A stretch of 64,000 nucleotides of DNA from Lewinellaceae bacterium (GCA_020636435.1 JACJXX010000002.1:1984001-2048000); one strand, 5' to 3'; shown: positions 1 to 8,522, counted from the first letter of the stretch. Notes: a model not told the origin generated them from the letters alone. Program-made: numbers and translations.

Positions 1-512
1 ATCGCGATTTTTCAATCATGGCTGAGCAAAGAATCATTCGGGTAGTTAGTTTTCGCACTCCTTAACCGGTTTTCGACATATAGGAATGGCGAAAGAATAA
101 AGTTGCCAAGTCAGGCGAATTATTTTGTCGCCAGATGAGGCGTAAGGAGGGCGCATCCGTACGGACGTAACCGACGAAATAACGAAATATGGCGGCAAAA
201 GAATCGCATCAATTGGTTATTTTATTCTTTCGCCATTCCTAGACCCCAATTTTGGCATTATGGCCGCAAAATTTATCCGGCCGAATTGGACGGACCGTAA
301 AACCGCAAGACCGGAATTGGGGCTACCCGTCCAGCGTTGGACAATAGCTGCCGGGGTTGTGTACGGTGTACAGGTCCAACAGTGCCCCGGGGCTGTGTAC
401 GGTGTACGAAGCACCACCTGGCTGTCCAGCGTTCGACTGAGCTCACGCCGAAGTCATTAGAACGGTAGCCGGAATTGGGGACCACACGTCGCACTTCCTT
501 TAAAAACCTAAC
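1..512. other. Repeat-rich intergenic region with no supportable gene
   Basis: I see no convincing coding sequence here; the short open frames overlap on both strands and resemble nothing. The left part is a long inverted-repeat element (described separately). Further right, a 21-bp motif of the form ccggggYtgtgtacggtgtac occurs at 351-371 and 387-407 with one mismatch. Two further motifs, beginning ccggaattgggg (310 and 469) and gtccagcgtt (330 and 424), are also repeated. This looks like degenerate repeat DNA rather than a gene or a CRISPR array. Confidence 0.55.
81..241. repeat. Palindromic MITE-like element (copy A of the 82-bp core family)
   Basis: A perfect 21-bp inverted repeat (81-101 and 221-241, arm beginning taggaatggcgaaag) bounds a 161-bp segment. 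Inside, 122-203 is an 82-bp core beginning attttgtcgcc and ending gcggcaaaagaa. It aligns without gaps to the core at 47919-48000, and its reverse complement resembles 26665-26771. The core itself starts and ends with inverted TTTTGcCGC-like sequence, so the whole could fold into a long hairpin. No open reading frame lies inside, which suggests a non-autonomous mobile repeat; mobility is inference. Confidence 0.7.
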
Positions 513-1658
513 CTACTGAGCCAACGGCTTCCCCCCCTCCAGGGTTTTGATCATGCCTTCCAGTGCGTTTTTATTCAAATCATCAGGTGCCTGGGGCAGC
601 GCTATCCTGGCGTGCTTCAGCGCGTTTTTGACATCGCCGAGGGCCGAATATCCCCGCATCAACCCAACATGAGTGGGCCAGGTATCGCCGTTTTTCTGGA
701 AATTTCGCTCAAAAACAGCAAAAGCTTCTTTGTATTTTTTCTGGCCGATCAACTGCCGGCCATAACCGTGCATTTCGAATACCGAGGCATTGGCCAGGGC
801 AGTTTCCATGGTAGCGTCCGCTTCCTGGGCATTACCCTTCTTGCGCAGCAGCCCTGCCTTGGTGGAAAGGGCAGCGAAGGTCGTAGATCCCCCCAAATTG
901 GGATCGGTAGCGGAGTTGATCCAACCCACGGCTTCATCCAGGTTCAAGTCGTTGGCCAGGCACCACTGAGCCGCCGCCTGCAGGCTGGGCGGGTCGAAAC
1001 CCAGCGCACCGCTCATCTGGCTCTGAATGGAAGCCAGGGCGGTTTGAGTCAAGTCCACTTCAACTTTGAAGGGAATGCGCCAATGCTCCCATTCCAGGGC
1101 GATAACTACGGAGCGGTCCGTTTGGTCCGAAAAAGTATACTCCAGCCGCTCCCGGCTTTGGGGCAGGTCTTTCTGCTGCCGGACGTTAACCCGCAGCACG
1201 TCCAGTTCCGGTTTGTAAAAATAGCTGCCCCAGCCCGCGGTGTTCTTTGAAAAGATCAGGGTGCACGAATCGGGATACAGCGCGATAAAGAAGCCGTACG
1301 TGCCGGCTGCCAGTTTTTGGCCTTCGATGCTTACGTCGGTCGAAAACGAGATCGTTGTGCTTTCGTTAGCCCCGGCGCGCCAGGGGGATTCTCCATTGGA
1401 GCCAAAACCTAGCACCGTGTAGCCATAATAAGCAACGTTTGTCCCCCAAATCTGGCCTTCCCTGCCTTTTACCCCGGGGGCATTCCAGCGGACTTCCACA
1501 TCGGTAACGCCAACGCGCCGGCCGGCCCAGCTTTTGTGGTTGACGCCGCCTTCAGGCAGCGACAGCGCCTGGCCGAAAACACCGGATGGAGAAAGGAATA
1601 AGAAGCTGGCCAGGAGTGCCAGGGCACTCAACATCGGACGATTCATTTGAACAGTCAT
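513..1658 (-). CDS. DUF2911 domain protein with C-terminal tetratricopeptide-like region, exported
   Basis: The protein of 381 residues starts with a signal peptide (hydrophobic core at about residues 8-28, ending near VFGQ). A DUF2911 domain follows at about residues 35-190, recognised by the family pattern of a PGVKGR motif, a RxGANESTTISFS segment, GQKLAAGTYGFF and WGSYFYKPELDVLRV. Residues 255-375 are helical with TPR-like spacing (AxxFERNFQKNGD, KHARIALPQAPDD). DUF2911 proteins are common in Bacteroidota and have no established biochemical role; a periplasmic or outer-membrane location is likely. A start at the fifth codon (position 1646) is equally possible. The gene stands alone, facing away from metF, with a MITE-like repeat between the two. 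Confidence 0.85.
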   Translation of the reverse strand: MTVQMNRPMLSALALLASFLFLSPSGVFGQALSLPEGGVNHKSWAGRRVGVTDVEVRWNAPGVKGREGQIWGTNVAYYGYTVLGFGSNGESPWRAGANESTTISFSTDVSIEGQKLAAGTYGFFIALYPDSCTLIFSKNTAGWGSYFYKPELDVLRVNVRQQKDLPQSRERLEYTFSDQTDRSVVIALEWEHWRIPFKVEVDLTQTALASIQSQMSGALGFDPPSLQAAAQWCLANDLNLDEAVGWINSATDPNLGGSTTFAALSTKAGLLRKKGNAQEADATMETALANASVFEMHGYGRQLIGQKKYKEAFAVFERNFQKNGDTWPTHVGLMRGYSALGDVKNALKHARIALPQAPDDLNKNALEGMIKTLEGGKPLAQ

Positions 1659-1790
1659 TGGTGATTGGATTGGTGAAATAATAGGCTTTTATGTCGTTGT
1701 ATAAAGATAGAAAATGGCAAGGAAAAGCTTGCTTTTGGGGGGAAGGCATATATTGCTATTTATTGCCTTGGCGTGGTGTTCAACAGTAAA

Positions 1791-1943
1791 TGTGACTATT
1801 CAGCATTAGGATAGCTTGAGGCCTGGCGCAAAATTTTGTAAGCCACCCTTCCCCTCCTGAGGGGAACGAGAAGGGGTTCCAGCAGGAAAAGCCTACAAAA
1901 TTTTGCATCAGGTGTATTTCACGCTTCATGCTGAATAGTTACA
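1791..1943. repeat. 153-bp MITE-like inverted repeat between the DUF2911 gene and metF
   Basis: The terminal inverted repeats are tgtgactattcagcat (1791-1806) and its complement atgctgaatagttaca (1928-1943), with one mismatch. The pentamer gtaaa immediately flanks both ends (1786-1790 and 1944-1948), compatible with a 5-bp target duplication. A second nested inverted repeat, gcaaaattttgtaagcc versus gcctacaaaattttgc, lies inside, so the element could form a long interrupted hairpin. It has no coding capacity. Confidence 0.7.
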
Positions 1944-2041
1944 GTAAATTTTGATCTTCCCCTGACAAGCCTGACTAGCATCAAAGCCCGTTATTCCGTA
2001 TTTTTGCCCCTCACAAAAGAACTGCCGCAGCAAAATACAGC

Positions 2042-2998
2042 ATGAAAGTCACCGAATACTTTGAAAAGGCCAAAGGCCAGACCCTCATATCCTTCGAAGT
2101 GCTCCCCCCGCTCAAAGGCGGCAGCATGCAGGCCATCTTCGATACACTGGACCCCCTCATGGAGTTCAAGCCTCCGTTTATCGACGTGACCTACCACCGC
2201 GAGGAGTTCATTTACAAAAAGCGCTCCAGCGGGTATTACGAGAAAGTGGCCATCCGCAAGCGGCCGGGCACGGTGGGCATCTGCGCCGCCATCATGCACC
2301 GTTACGGGGTCGACGCCGTGCCCCACCTCATCTGCGGCGGCTTCACCCAGGAAGACACCGAGAACGCCCTGATCGACCTCAGCTTTCTCGACATCAATAA
2401 TGTGCTGGCCATCCGGGGCGACGCCCGCATGTTCGACGGAAAATTTTTAGCGGAAGAGGGGGGGCATGCTTTTGCGATCGACCTGGTGAAACAGGTCGTG
2501 GAGATGAACAAAGGCAAATACCTGCACGAGGACATAGAAAACGGCATTAAAACGGATTTCTGCATCGGCGTGGCCGGCTACCCGGAAAAGCACTTCGAAT
2601 CGCCCAACATCGATTTCGACCTGCTGCAAACCAAAGCCAAGATCGACGCCGGGGCCGACTACATCGTCACCCAGATGTTCTTCGACAATAAAAAATACTT
2701 CGATTTCGTCGACCGCTGCCGGGCCATCGGCATCAACGTGCCCATCGTGCCGGGCCTGAAACCGCTCACCAAATTGTACCAGCTCAATTCCATCCCCCGC
2801 ATTTTCCACATCGACCTGCCCGATGAGCTGGTCAAGGCCATACAGTCGGCAAAGAACAACGAGAGCCGCACCGAGGCCGGCATCGAATGGAGCATTCAGC
2901 AATCCAGGGAACTGAAGGAGGCCGGGGCGCCTTGCCTGCATTATTACACGATGGGGGATTCGGAGACGATACGGAAGATTGTGGAGGCGGTTTATTAA
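2042..2998 (+). CDS. metF: 5,10-methylenetetrahydrofolate reductase
   Basis: The 318-residue protein matches the MetF TIM-barrel family along its whole length: FEVLPPLKGG near the start, the IDVTYHRE strand, a HLICGGFT motif, the NVLAIRGDAR segment that lines the FAD site, the FCIGVAGYPEKH motif, GADYIVTQMFFDN and the VPIVPGLKPL strand. MetF is a cytoplasmic flavoprotein that reduces 5,10-methylene-THF to 5-methyl-THF, the methyl donor for methionine synthesis. The usual length is about 290-320 residues. The start at 2042 is the only one compatible with the family N-terminus. A TATTTTTG box at 1999-2006 could be its -7 element, but no good -33 TTG is seen and I recognise no SAM riboswitch upstream. 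Confidence 0.96.
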   Translation: MKVTEYFEKAKGQTLISFEVLPPLKGGSMQAIFDTLDPLMEFKPPFIDVTYHREEFIYKKRSSGYYEKVAIRKRPGTVGICAAIMHRYGVDAVPHLICGGFTQEDTENALIDLSFLDINNVLAIRGDARMFDGKFLAEEGGHAFAIDLVKQVVEMNKGKYLHEDIENGIKTDFCIGVAGYPEKHFESPNIDFDLLQTKAKIDAGADYIVTQMFFDNKKYFDFVDRCRAIGINVPIVPGLKPLTKLYQLNSIPRIFHIDLPDELVKAIQSAKNNESRTEAGIEWSIQQSRELKEAGAPCLHYYTMGDSETIRKIVEAVY

Positions 2999-3499
2999 CC
3001 AAGAACTAAAAGCCGTGGGCGGCCCCAAAGGGCACATCCCACAGCGGTCATTTGGGGTTAAGGGGGTCAACATGGGTTTTAGCGTCCTCGACTAAATCTT
3101 CCCGGGGGCTTCGCGATAGTCGACAGGCGAGCCTCAAAGTGGGAGCATACGGAAGTCGCCAGTCGACATCCCTCTCCCTAAGCTGACGGCATTGAACATG
3201 GGTTTTAGGGCCGGAAGCGGGCATTGCTTCCGGTGTTTTTCTCCGGCGAAAAGGGCAGGTTCCCCGGCAGCAGGCCGGGGAACCAAACCCTCGGGAAAAG
3301 AGCATTGTCAAACTTTAGTATGGGTGCATGGGTGCATGGGCGCATGGGTGCATGGGCGCATGGGCGCATGGGCGCATGGGTGCATGGGTGCATTGATATT
3401 GCCTCTCATGAGCAGAGCGCCTTTTATACAAAGGTGCGAATAGTATCCCTTCTCTGCCTACCCGAAAACCGATACCGTTGTACCTGTTTTCGGCAAAGC
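2999..3499. other. Intergenic region with an octanucleotide array; no gene seen
   Basis: This 500-bp stretch between metF and the convergent receiver gene contains no ORF I can support. A short phrase, aacatgggttttag, occurs twice (3069 and 3195), and an 8-bp tandem repeat sits at 3320-3394. Apparent ORFs across the array are low-complexity artefacts. Confidence 0.5.
3320..3394. repeat. 8-bp tandem array (ATGGGYGC), about nine copies
   Basis: The unit ATGGGTGC alternates with the variant ATGGGCGC for about 9.4 copies without a break. Because eight is not a multiple of three, the array would shift frame if translated, which fits its intergenic place. Similar 8-bp arrays occur at 28401-28451 and, as a hairpin arm, near 51521-51555. 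Copy number is likely variable (inference). Confidence 0.9.
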
Positions 3500-3925
3500 C
3501 TACTTGTCAAAATCGGCGAACACCACGAATTCTCCCCGGCTCACCCGGATGATGGCGTCGACGATCTCCTTTTTCCCTTTGCTTTTGGAGAGGAAACCGT
3601 TGGCTCCTTCGGCCAGGGCCAGGTTGAAGTCCCGTTTCTCATCGCGCATGGTGAGCATGAGGACTTTGACGTCCGGATATTCGGCCTTGACGCGCCGGGT
3701 GGCCTCCAGGCCATCCATGCCGGGCATATTGATGTCCATCAGGATGACATACTCGACATCGGCGGCACCCTCCGGTATGACCTGCAATTGCGCCAGCAAT
3801 TCGTTGCCGTTGTGGGCCGTGCCGGCCACCCGAATTTCCGGGTGGCTTTTCAGCAGTAGTTGCAATCCGTCCAGGACTACCTGGTGGTCATCCACCAGAT
3901 AGACTCTAATTTCTGATCTATTCAT
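3500..3925 (-). CDS. Stand-alone response-regulator receiver protein
   Basis: The 141-residue protein consists of one CheY-like receiver domain: acidic pocket VYLVDDH near residue 12, the phospho-acceptor aspartate in VILMDINMPGMDG near residue 68, a conserved threonine in LMLTMRDE and a lysine in GFLSKSKG. There is no DNA-binding domain, although sequence style (DDHQVVLDGL) is that of the NarL subfamily, so loss of the HTH is likely. It is third in a minus-strand operon after a TPR histidine kinase and a LuxR-type regulator, with gaps of about 18 and 43 bp. It may act as a phosphate sink or allosteric partner for that kinase (inference). Confidence 0.88.
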   Translation of the reverse strand: MNRSEIRVYLVDDHQVVLDGLQLLLKSHPEIRVAGTAHNGNELLAQLQVIPEGAADVEYVILMDINMPGMDGLEATRRVKAEYPDVKVLMLTMRDEKRDFNLALAEGANGFLSKSKGKKEIVDAIIRVSRGEFVVFADFDK

Positions 3926-3968
3926 ATATGTGGTGAAGTTTTAGAGGGTAGTGATTGTCTGAAGATTA

Positions 3969-4658
3969 TTAATCATCTGAATTCGAAGACAATTCAATAC
4001 CGTCCAGCAAATTGTGCTGGCAGGCCCAATACCCCAGGCTAGCGTCATTAGTTACGCCATAGCCTTTCAGTTTTTCTCTAATGTTGCGTTTGTGTACTTC
4101 CACCGTGCCTGGCTCTATATTCTTGTCGTTGATTTGAGTGAGCAGTTCAGCGATCTTTTTAGTCCTGAGACCTCTACACAATAAAGCGATGACTTGTTTC
4201 TCTCTTGGCGTAATCAATTCCTTGGCCTGTAGGTATTCGTCTTCCCGAAGAGGGTTCACTTTTCCCAGGTCGATGACGATACCTCCGGCGTAAATCTTCC
4301 TCAGTCCATGAAATACCTCTTCCATACTGAGTGATTTGGAAAGGTAGCCTTTGGCACCCTTTTCGAGGGCTTGTTTGGCAAAGTCCAGATCCTCCTTTCC
4401 GGTGAGCAACACCACTTTAATCGCCGGAAACAATTCCTGCACCTTTTCGATGGCTACCAGCATTTCCGGTATTTCATCCTTTATTTTGTCCAACAGCAGC
4501 ACATTGACATTGTCATTGAGGCGCGCGAAGAGTTCTTCCATATCAGAAGCCCGGCCTATAAATTCAAAATCCTTATCCTGGCTGAACTTAGCCCTCAATA
4601 CGTCGACGATGAAACTGTGATCATCAGCGATAAACACCCGAATAATTTGTTCTCCCAT
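3969..4658 (-). CDS. LuxR/NarL-type response regulator with altered phosphorylation loop
   Basis: Residues 1-125 are a receiver domain (FIADDHSF acidic pair, LLLTGKED, GYLSKSLS) and about 150-215 a LuxR-type helix-turn-helix (LITPREKQVIALLCRGLRTKKIAELL, then TVEVHKRNIREKL). The protein of 229 residues is slightly longer than typical NarL proteins, mainly through INDKNIEPG inserted in the HTH and an acidic tail. After the putative phospho-acceptor aspartate the sequence reads LLLDKIKDEIPEM instead of the usual DIxMPxM, so the loop is unusual. It lies between its probable partner kinase and a lone receiver in the same operon. The target genes are unknown. Confidence 0.9.
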   Translation of the reverse strand: MGEQIIRVFIADDHSFIVDVLRAKFSQDKDFEFIGRASDMEELFARLNDNVNVLLLDKIKDEIPEMLVAIEKVQELFPAIKVVLLTGKEDLDFAKQALEKGAKGYLSKSLSMEEVFHGLRKIYAGGIVIDLGKVNPLREDEYLQAKELITPREKQVIALLCRGLRTKKIAELLTQINDKNIEPGTVEVHKRNIREKLKGYGVTNDASLGYWACQHNLLDGIELSSNSDD

Positions 4659-4676
4659 AATTTTGAATGTAGTTTG

Positions 4677-6437
4677 TTAATGCCCCCCTTCTGGAATATT
4701 AATGGCAATGACGGTGCCTTTGCCGGGCTGGGGTTTTATGCTCATGGTTCCTCCATGCTGCTCCACGTATTCCTCCACATTCTTCAGCCCGTTCCCGTAC
4801 TGCAGGTTGTTCCGGTCGAAACCGACACCGTCGTCCTCAACCGCAATGCCCAGCGCCCCTTCTGCCTGCCTTACCTGTACCTTGAGGTGGCTGGCTTTGG
4901 CGTGCAGCAATACATTGGCCGTCAAGGTAAGTACAATCTTGTAAACGGATAAGGCCAGTTCCCAGTCCAGTTTATCTTCCAACCCATTGACGATATATTC
5001 TATTACCAGTTGGCTTCGCTCGGTCAATGCCTGAAAAAAGATGCCCACCTCTTCCAGCCAGTCGATAGAGTCTTTATCCAGCAGGCGCTCCACATTGCGG
5101 GCATTCTTATAGGCCTCGCTCATCATCTCCAGCACGTTTTGCATGGCCTCCTGGTTGAGGGCGCCGCTTTTCAGCGCTTCGATGTTGGCTTCCTGCAGCC
5201 AGCGCGTAGCCGCCAGTTGGCTGCCCACCGTATCGTGCAGGGTTTTGGTAATCTTTTTTCTTTCCCGTTTTGCCCCTTCCATTCTGGCGCTTTCAATGGA
5301 AAGCTGGATGTCATCCAGAAGCGAATTGACCTTCTGTTGATGCTCGATCGTTTGCTCTTTGAGCAACAGTGCGTTGGCTTTCCGCTTTCGGTATTGCCAG
5401 AAGGCGAAGATGGCGGCGGCAGATAGAAAGAACCCGGCAAGCAACAACCACCTCAACAGGCGCTCGTTTTCCATTTGGCGTTCCAGGGCGTCCAAATTGG
5501 CCGCCACCTTATCCAGGGAGGCTTCGTCCAGCACGTTGCCCTCCCCGCCCAGCGCATGGCGGGCATTGGAAAGCAGCGCCCGGCTCTGTTCGAGGTTTCT
5601 GTCACCTGCTTCCATGACCGCCAGGTTGAGGCTGGCGTCGAAAAGCGCCAAAGAATCGCCGGCTTGTTCGGCCCAGGTTATGCTGTTGCGGTAATTTTCT
5701 TTCGCGTCCGCCCTTCTCCCTTCTCCCTCATCGATACTGGCCAGGACATTGTAAGCCATGGCCAGTTTCTCGTACTCTTCTTCCCGTTCGAAGATGGGAA
5801 TAACCGCTGCTATGCTGGGACGGGCCAAATCGTATCTTCCCTGCCGGTATTGAATATCGCCAATGCCATAACCACTGATGGCGGTGCCCATGGTATCCTG
5901 TATCCACCGGAAAAGGGTGTCGGCCCGTTGAAAGTTCTTCAATGCTATGTTGAGGTCCCCCAGGCTTTTGTTGGCATTGGCCAGGTCGACCAGGGCATTG
6001 GCCAGGCCGAGGGTATCGCCCAATTCTTCAAAAGCCTTTACCGCCCTTTGCCCTGCATTGCGGGCCAGTTCGTAGTCGCCTTCCATATCCTTCAAAATGG
6101 CGATATCCTGAGATACCCTGGCTATATTTTCCCGGTCATTCCGCTGCTCCCAAATCGAAAGCGCGAGGCGGTAATAGCGGTAGGCCTCATCGAAGTGGCT
6201 TTGCGATTCTTCCGCTATGGCTATAGCCCGGCAACTGTTGGCCTGTTGCGCTTCCTGCCCCTGCTTTTTCGCCAGGTGCAGAGCCTGACCCGCCAAATCC
6301 TTCATTTTTTCATACTCCTGAAGGTCATAAGCGTTCCAGGCAGCGTCGAGCAACAACTGAACGCTATCCGTCTGCTGGGCATGAGCACCCGGAAGCCCCA
6401 GACAGAGGAGGAGACCTAATGCAAGTAGATGTTTCAT
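4677..6437 (-). CDS. TPR-containing membrane sensor histidine kinase (HisKA_3 type)
   Basis: The 586-residue protein has a signal peptide (1-20), a periplasmic tetratricopeptide region (about 30-320), a single membrane helix (about 329-347), a short coiled coil, then a HisKA_3 dimerisation domain with the phospho-acceptor His401 in KTLHDTVGSQLAATRW. The C-terminal HATPase_c domain shows VEDDGVGFDR and YGNGLKNVEEYVEQHGG. This layout is a common Bacteroidota design in which the TPR part senses an envelope signal. It is the first gene of an operon with two response regulators and is paralogous in design to the kinase at 9.4-11.6 kb. The ligand is unknown. Confidence 0.93.
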   Translation of the reverse strand: MKHLLALGLLLCLGLPGAHAQQTDSVQLLLDAAWNAYDLQEYEKMKDLAGQALHLAKKQGQEAQQANSCRAIAIAEESQSHFDEAYRYYRLALSIWEQRNDRENIARVSQDIAILKDMEGDYELARNAGQRAVKAFEELGDTLGLANALVDLANANKSLGDLNIALKNFQRADTLFRWIQDTMGTAISGYGIGDIQYRQGRYDLARPSIAAVIPIFEREEEYEKLAMAYNVLASIDEGEGRRADAKENYRNSITWAEQAGDSLALFDASLNLAVMEAGDRNLEQSRALLSNARHALGGEGNVLDEASLDKVAANLDALERQMENERLLRWLLLAGFFLSAAAIFAFWQYRKRKANALLLKEQTIEHQQKVNSLLDDIQLSIESARMEGAKRERKKITKTLHDTVGSQLAATRWLQEANIEALKSGALNQEAMQNVLEMMSEAYKNARNVERLLDKDSIDWLEEVGIFFQALTERSQLVIEYIVNGLEDKLDWELALSVYKIVLTLTANVLLHAKASHLKVQVRQAEGALGIAVEDDGVGFDRNNLQYGNGLKNVEEYVEQHGGTMSIKPQPGKGTVIAINIPEGGH

Positions 6438-6464
6438 GATTTCATTTTGGGGTTTTAGAGTTTG

Positions 6465-6794
6465 TTAAGCACTTAATATTAGAGGACCGTATTCCTGAAA
6501 TCGGGCGTACCTTCTTCGTGAACTCATGTTTCTGGTTTTGGCTCGCCTCGCATACATGTATTCGATTTGGAAGATAGGCAGTCCTTGTTGCTCTCTATCC
6601 TCTTGAGTTTCTTCATCCGATTGAAGATTAGATTTCTCTTTTTGTTCAAGTGATTCTAAAATTCTAACTTTATCACTATCAATGAAAAAAAAGCAATACT
6701 GTCGATTAAAACCGACTTCACCTTTGGCCACATAAGTTCCTTTAAAGAGAATTGAGGTAAACAAAAGGCATATAAAAAAAAGCAAATGTCTCAT
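6465..6794 (-). CDS. Small hypothetical exported protein
   Basis: From the ATG at 6794 this frame encodes about 109 residues with a hydrophobic N-terminus (MRHLLFFICLLFTSILF) that looks like a signal peptide, then a charged and glutamine-rich stretch (EQKEKSNLQSDEETQEDREQQ) and an arginine-rich tail (RRAKTRNMSSRRRYARF). A longer form starting at 6836 exists, but the signal-like start is more natural. No family is recognised. It lies just upstream of, and in line with, the histidine kinase, in DNA of lower GC content than its neighbours. It may be real or a decayed fragment. Confidence 0.35.
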   Translation of the reverse strand: MRHLLFFICLLFTSILFKGTYVAKGEVGFNRQYCFFFIDSDKVRILESLEQKEKSNLQSDEETQEDREQQGLPIFQIEYMYARRAKTRNMSSRRRYARFQEYGPLILSA

Positions 6795-7084
6795 TATTTG
6801 ATTAATTCTTTTTATTTTCCAAAGAGGATAAAACATTCTATTTACGGCTCATTTAGCTCTTAAGACTCATTCCAATGGTAAAGACATTATGATTTTTGGA
6901 ACATTTTTTGAAAATGGGGGTAATTTAGAATCACATCCAAATTGTAAATAAGATTCCTCCGCAATCCAGATTGGATCACATGGCTGCTTTGGATAACGAT
7001 GAAGTAAATCAATCATGATTATTATGTTAGATGCTAATTCCATAATTAAAAATTTTGAAAGGTTAATGGATGGAGATTTTCAAA

Positions 7085-7330
7085 TTAAGGGAACAAGTCG
7101 AGAATCCGGAGGGTAATTTGTTTCTTTGCATTGTTTTCATCTTCCCATCTTATTTTTCCTTGTCTTGATGCCTTCTCTACCCTCTTAAATTCACTTGAAA
7201 TCATAATTATTTCATTACGTAATTCTGTATCTTTCCCTTTAACGATTATATATAAAATCACGTCTATTGCCTTAGCTATTTCACCATTAGCCAGGAGAAT
7301 TAGAATTTCATATTTGTCAAAATTATCCAT
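7085..7330 (-). CDS. Stand-alone effector-associated domain protein, EAD11-like
   Basis: The whole 81-residue product resembles the EAD11 family described in bacterial conflict systems: an N-terminal helix pair (ILILLANGEIAKAIDVILYI) followed by the signature NEIIMISSEFKRVEKASRQGKI and a final helix (NNAKKQITLRILDLF). These adaptor domains normally occur as paired copies, one fused to an effector (caspase, TIR, CHAT, nuclease) and one to a partner, and bring the two together through homotypic contact. Here the domain stands alone in an AT-rich stretch. The caspase-like genes lie 5 kb downstream on the other strand, and no second EAD11 copy is visible in the window. The family call comes from recall of the pattern and needs a profile search. 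Confidence 0.65.
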   Translation of the reverse strand: MDNFDKYEILILLANGEIAKAIDVILYIIVKGKDTELRNEIIMISSEFKRVEKASRQGKIRWEDENNAKKQITLRILDLFP

Positions 7331-8042
7331 TTATAAGAAACAAATAAGTTATAAAAAATCACCTATTTGAAAATGACGATTGATTTACTTCATATTCTTG
7401 AAAGAGCAAGTCTCTTTCTTATTCATTATAACCAATACCTTGATTGAAAAAAATAAAGTAAAACTTAAGCCTATCCTACTCCTTATTATTCAAAAGTACG
7501 GAACTCATCAAAAATCCGTACCAAATTTTCCGAAAACCAGTATTTTTAAATACCTGTTTTCGAACAAAGATAGATACTTGGATTTAAATTTACAAGCCCT
7601 TTAAAGAGTCAATACCAAAATTAAATTATCCGAAAAGGAAGGGTGTTATTTCAAATTCAACCTAATAAATTGAAAAAAAACATTTTATGCATTTTTTTTA
7701 TTTTTATTTTAAAGGCATTTTTTTTTCTATATATTAAGGCACTACACAAAGAAGGATATTAATATCCAGAACAAACAAAGAGACATACCGGAAAACCGGT
7801 ATATGAAGATAACAGGCGCGACAAAGAGAAACCGAATGAGGATAGAGATCAATGCTAATGATGCGGTGAGATATCAGAGCAGCTACCATTCATTAAAACA
7901 GAACAAAAAATAATATTTTCCATTTCTACCGACACCGGCATTCACAATGTCGTTTGCCCTTCATTTTTAGTTGCAAAATGGTTGTTCTGGCCTTTATCTT
8001 TTAGCTTTGCAAGGATTCAATAACCTATTCAACACCTGGACT
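7331..8042. other. AT-rich intergenic stretch, no supportable gene
   Basis: About 700 bp of markedly AT-rich DNA follow the EAD-like gene, including homopolymer runs near 7670-7730. A frame at 7380-7604 could encode 74 residues but is low in complexity and resembles nothing. The composition contrasts with the GC-richer genes on both sides and suggests acquired or decaying DNA. Confidence 0.45.
7982..8009 (+). promoter_or_regulatory. Predicted Bacteroidota-type promoter of the DUF4231 gene
   Basis: A TTG at 7982-7984 and TAGCTTTG at 8002-8009 match the -33 TTG / -7 TAnnTTTG pattern with a 17-bp spacer. It supports translation starting at 8043 rather than at an upstream in-frame ATG (7971). 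Confidence 0.45.
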
Positions 8043-8501
8043 ATGGATGCCCACAAAAAAATGAACGAGAAAGACTACATCGAACAGCGGGTGGAGGACC
8101 AGCTGGCCTGGTTCGAAAAAAAGAGCGGGTTGAACCAGGTACGTTACAAACGGCTCCGGCTGGTGGCCATTGTCTTGTCTGCCCTCATTCCATTGCTGGT
8201 AGGCTTCATCAGCGATGATTTGGATTGGCTCAAGATCGCTACCGGGGCAGCCGGCGTGCTCATCGCCATCGTCGAAGGCCTGCTGAGCCTGTACAAGTAC
8301 CAGGAAAACTGGATTCAGTACCGGTCGACCGCCGAAGCCCTGAAGCGGGAATCCTTTTTCTACAAGACCAGCTCGGGCGAATACCGGAAGGCAAAAGACC
8401 CCTTCCCGCTCTTCGTGGAAAGAATAGAAGCCATTATTGAAGGGGACACCCACAACTGGCAGCAGTATATCAGCAAGGATGACCGTTCTTCGGCGGTTTA
8501 A
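8043..8501 (+). CDS. DUF4231 (SLATT-like) two-helix membrane protein
   Basis: The product (about 152 residues from 8043, or 146 from the ATG at 8061) begins with a charged helix containing YIEQRVEDQLAWFEKKSGLNQVRYKRLR, then two closely spaced hydrophobic segments (LVAIVLSALIPLLVGFI and IATGAAGVLIAIVEGLLSLY) and a helical tail with QENWIQYRSTAEALKRESFFY. This is the DUF4231 pattern, related to the SLATT group of two-TM proteins that are predicted pore-forming effectors in nucleotide-second-messenger conflict systems. No SLOG or nucleotide cyclase gene is adjacent here, so its partner is unknown. A predicted promoter overlaps the first in-frame ATG at 7971, arguing for the shorter form. Confidence 0.8.
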   Translation: MDAHKKMNEKDYIEQRVEDQLAWFEKKSGLNQVRYKRLRLVAIVLSALIPLLVGFISDDLDWLKIATGAAGVLIAIVEGLLSLYKYQENWIQYRSTAEALKRESFFYKTSSGEYRKAKDPFPLFVERIEAIIEGDTHNWQQYISKDDRSSAV

Positions 8502-8504
8502 ACC

Positions 8505-8522
8505 ATCCTCAAAATTGAGGAT
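8505..8522 (+). terminator. Short hairpin after the DUF4231 gene
   Basis: The sequence atcctcaaaattgaggat folds into an 8-bp stem with a 2-nt loop just after the stop codon. A second copy of the ttgaggat arm follows at 8537. There is no clear T-run, so termination is only suggested. Confidence 0.35.

Noticed and set aside
351..407. Two 21-bp direct repeats that could suggest a CRISPR array
   Set aside because: Only two copies with a 15-bp spacer, no further repeats and no cas genes in the window.
1944..2041. A possible SAM riboswitch before metF
   Set aside because: No conserved riboswitch core or kink-turn can be seen in the short leader, and the upstream dyad belongs to a MITE-like repeat.
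3320..3394. Protein-coding frames across the octamer array (Met-Gly-Ala-Trp-Val-His-type repeats)
   Set aside because: All frames and both strands give similar low-complexity repeats because of the 8-bp unit; none has flanking gene structure.
7380..7604. A 74-codon open frame in AT-rich DNA
   Set aside because: Low-complexity composition and no similarity; long open frames of this kind are expected by chance in such DNA only rarely, but nothing supports translation.
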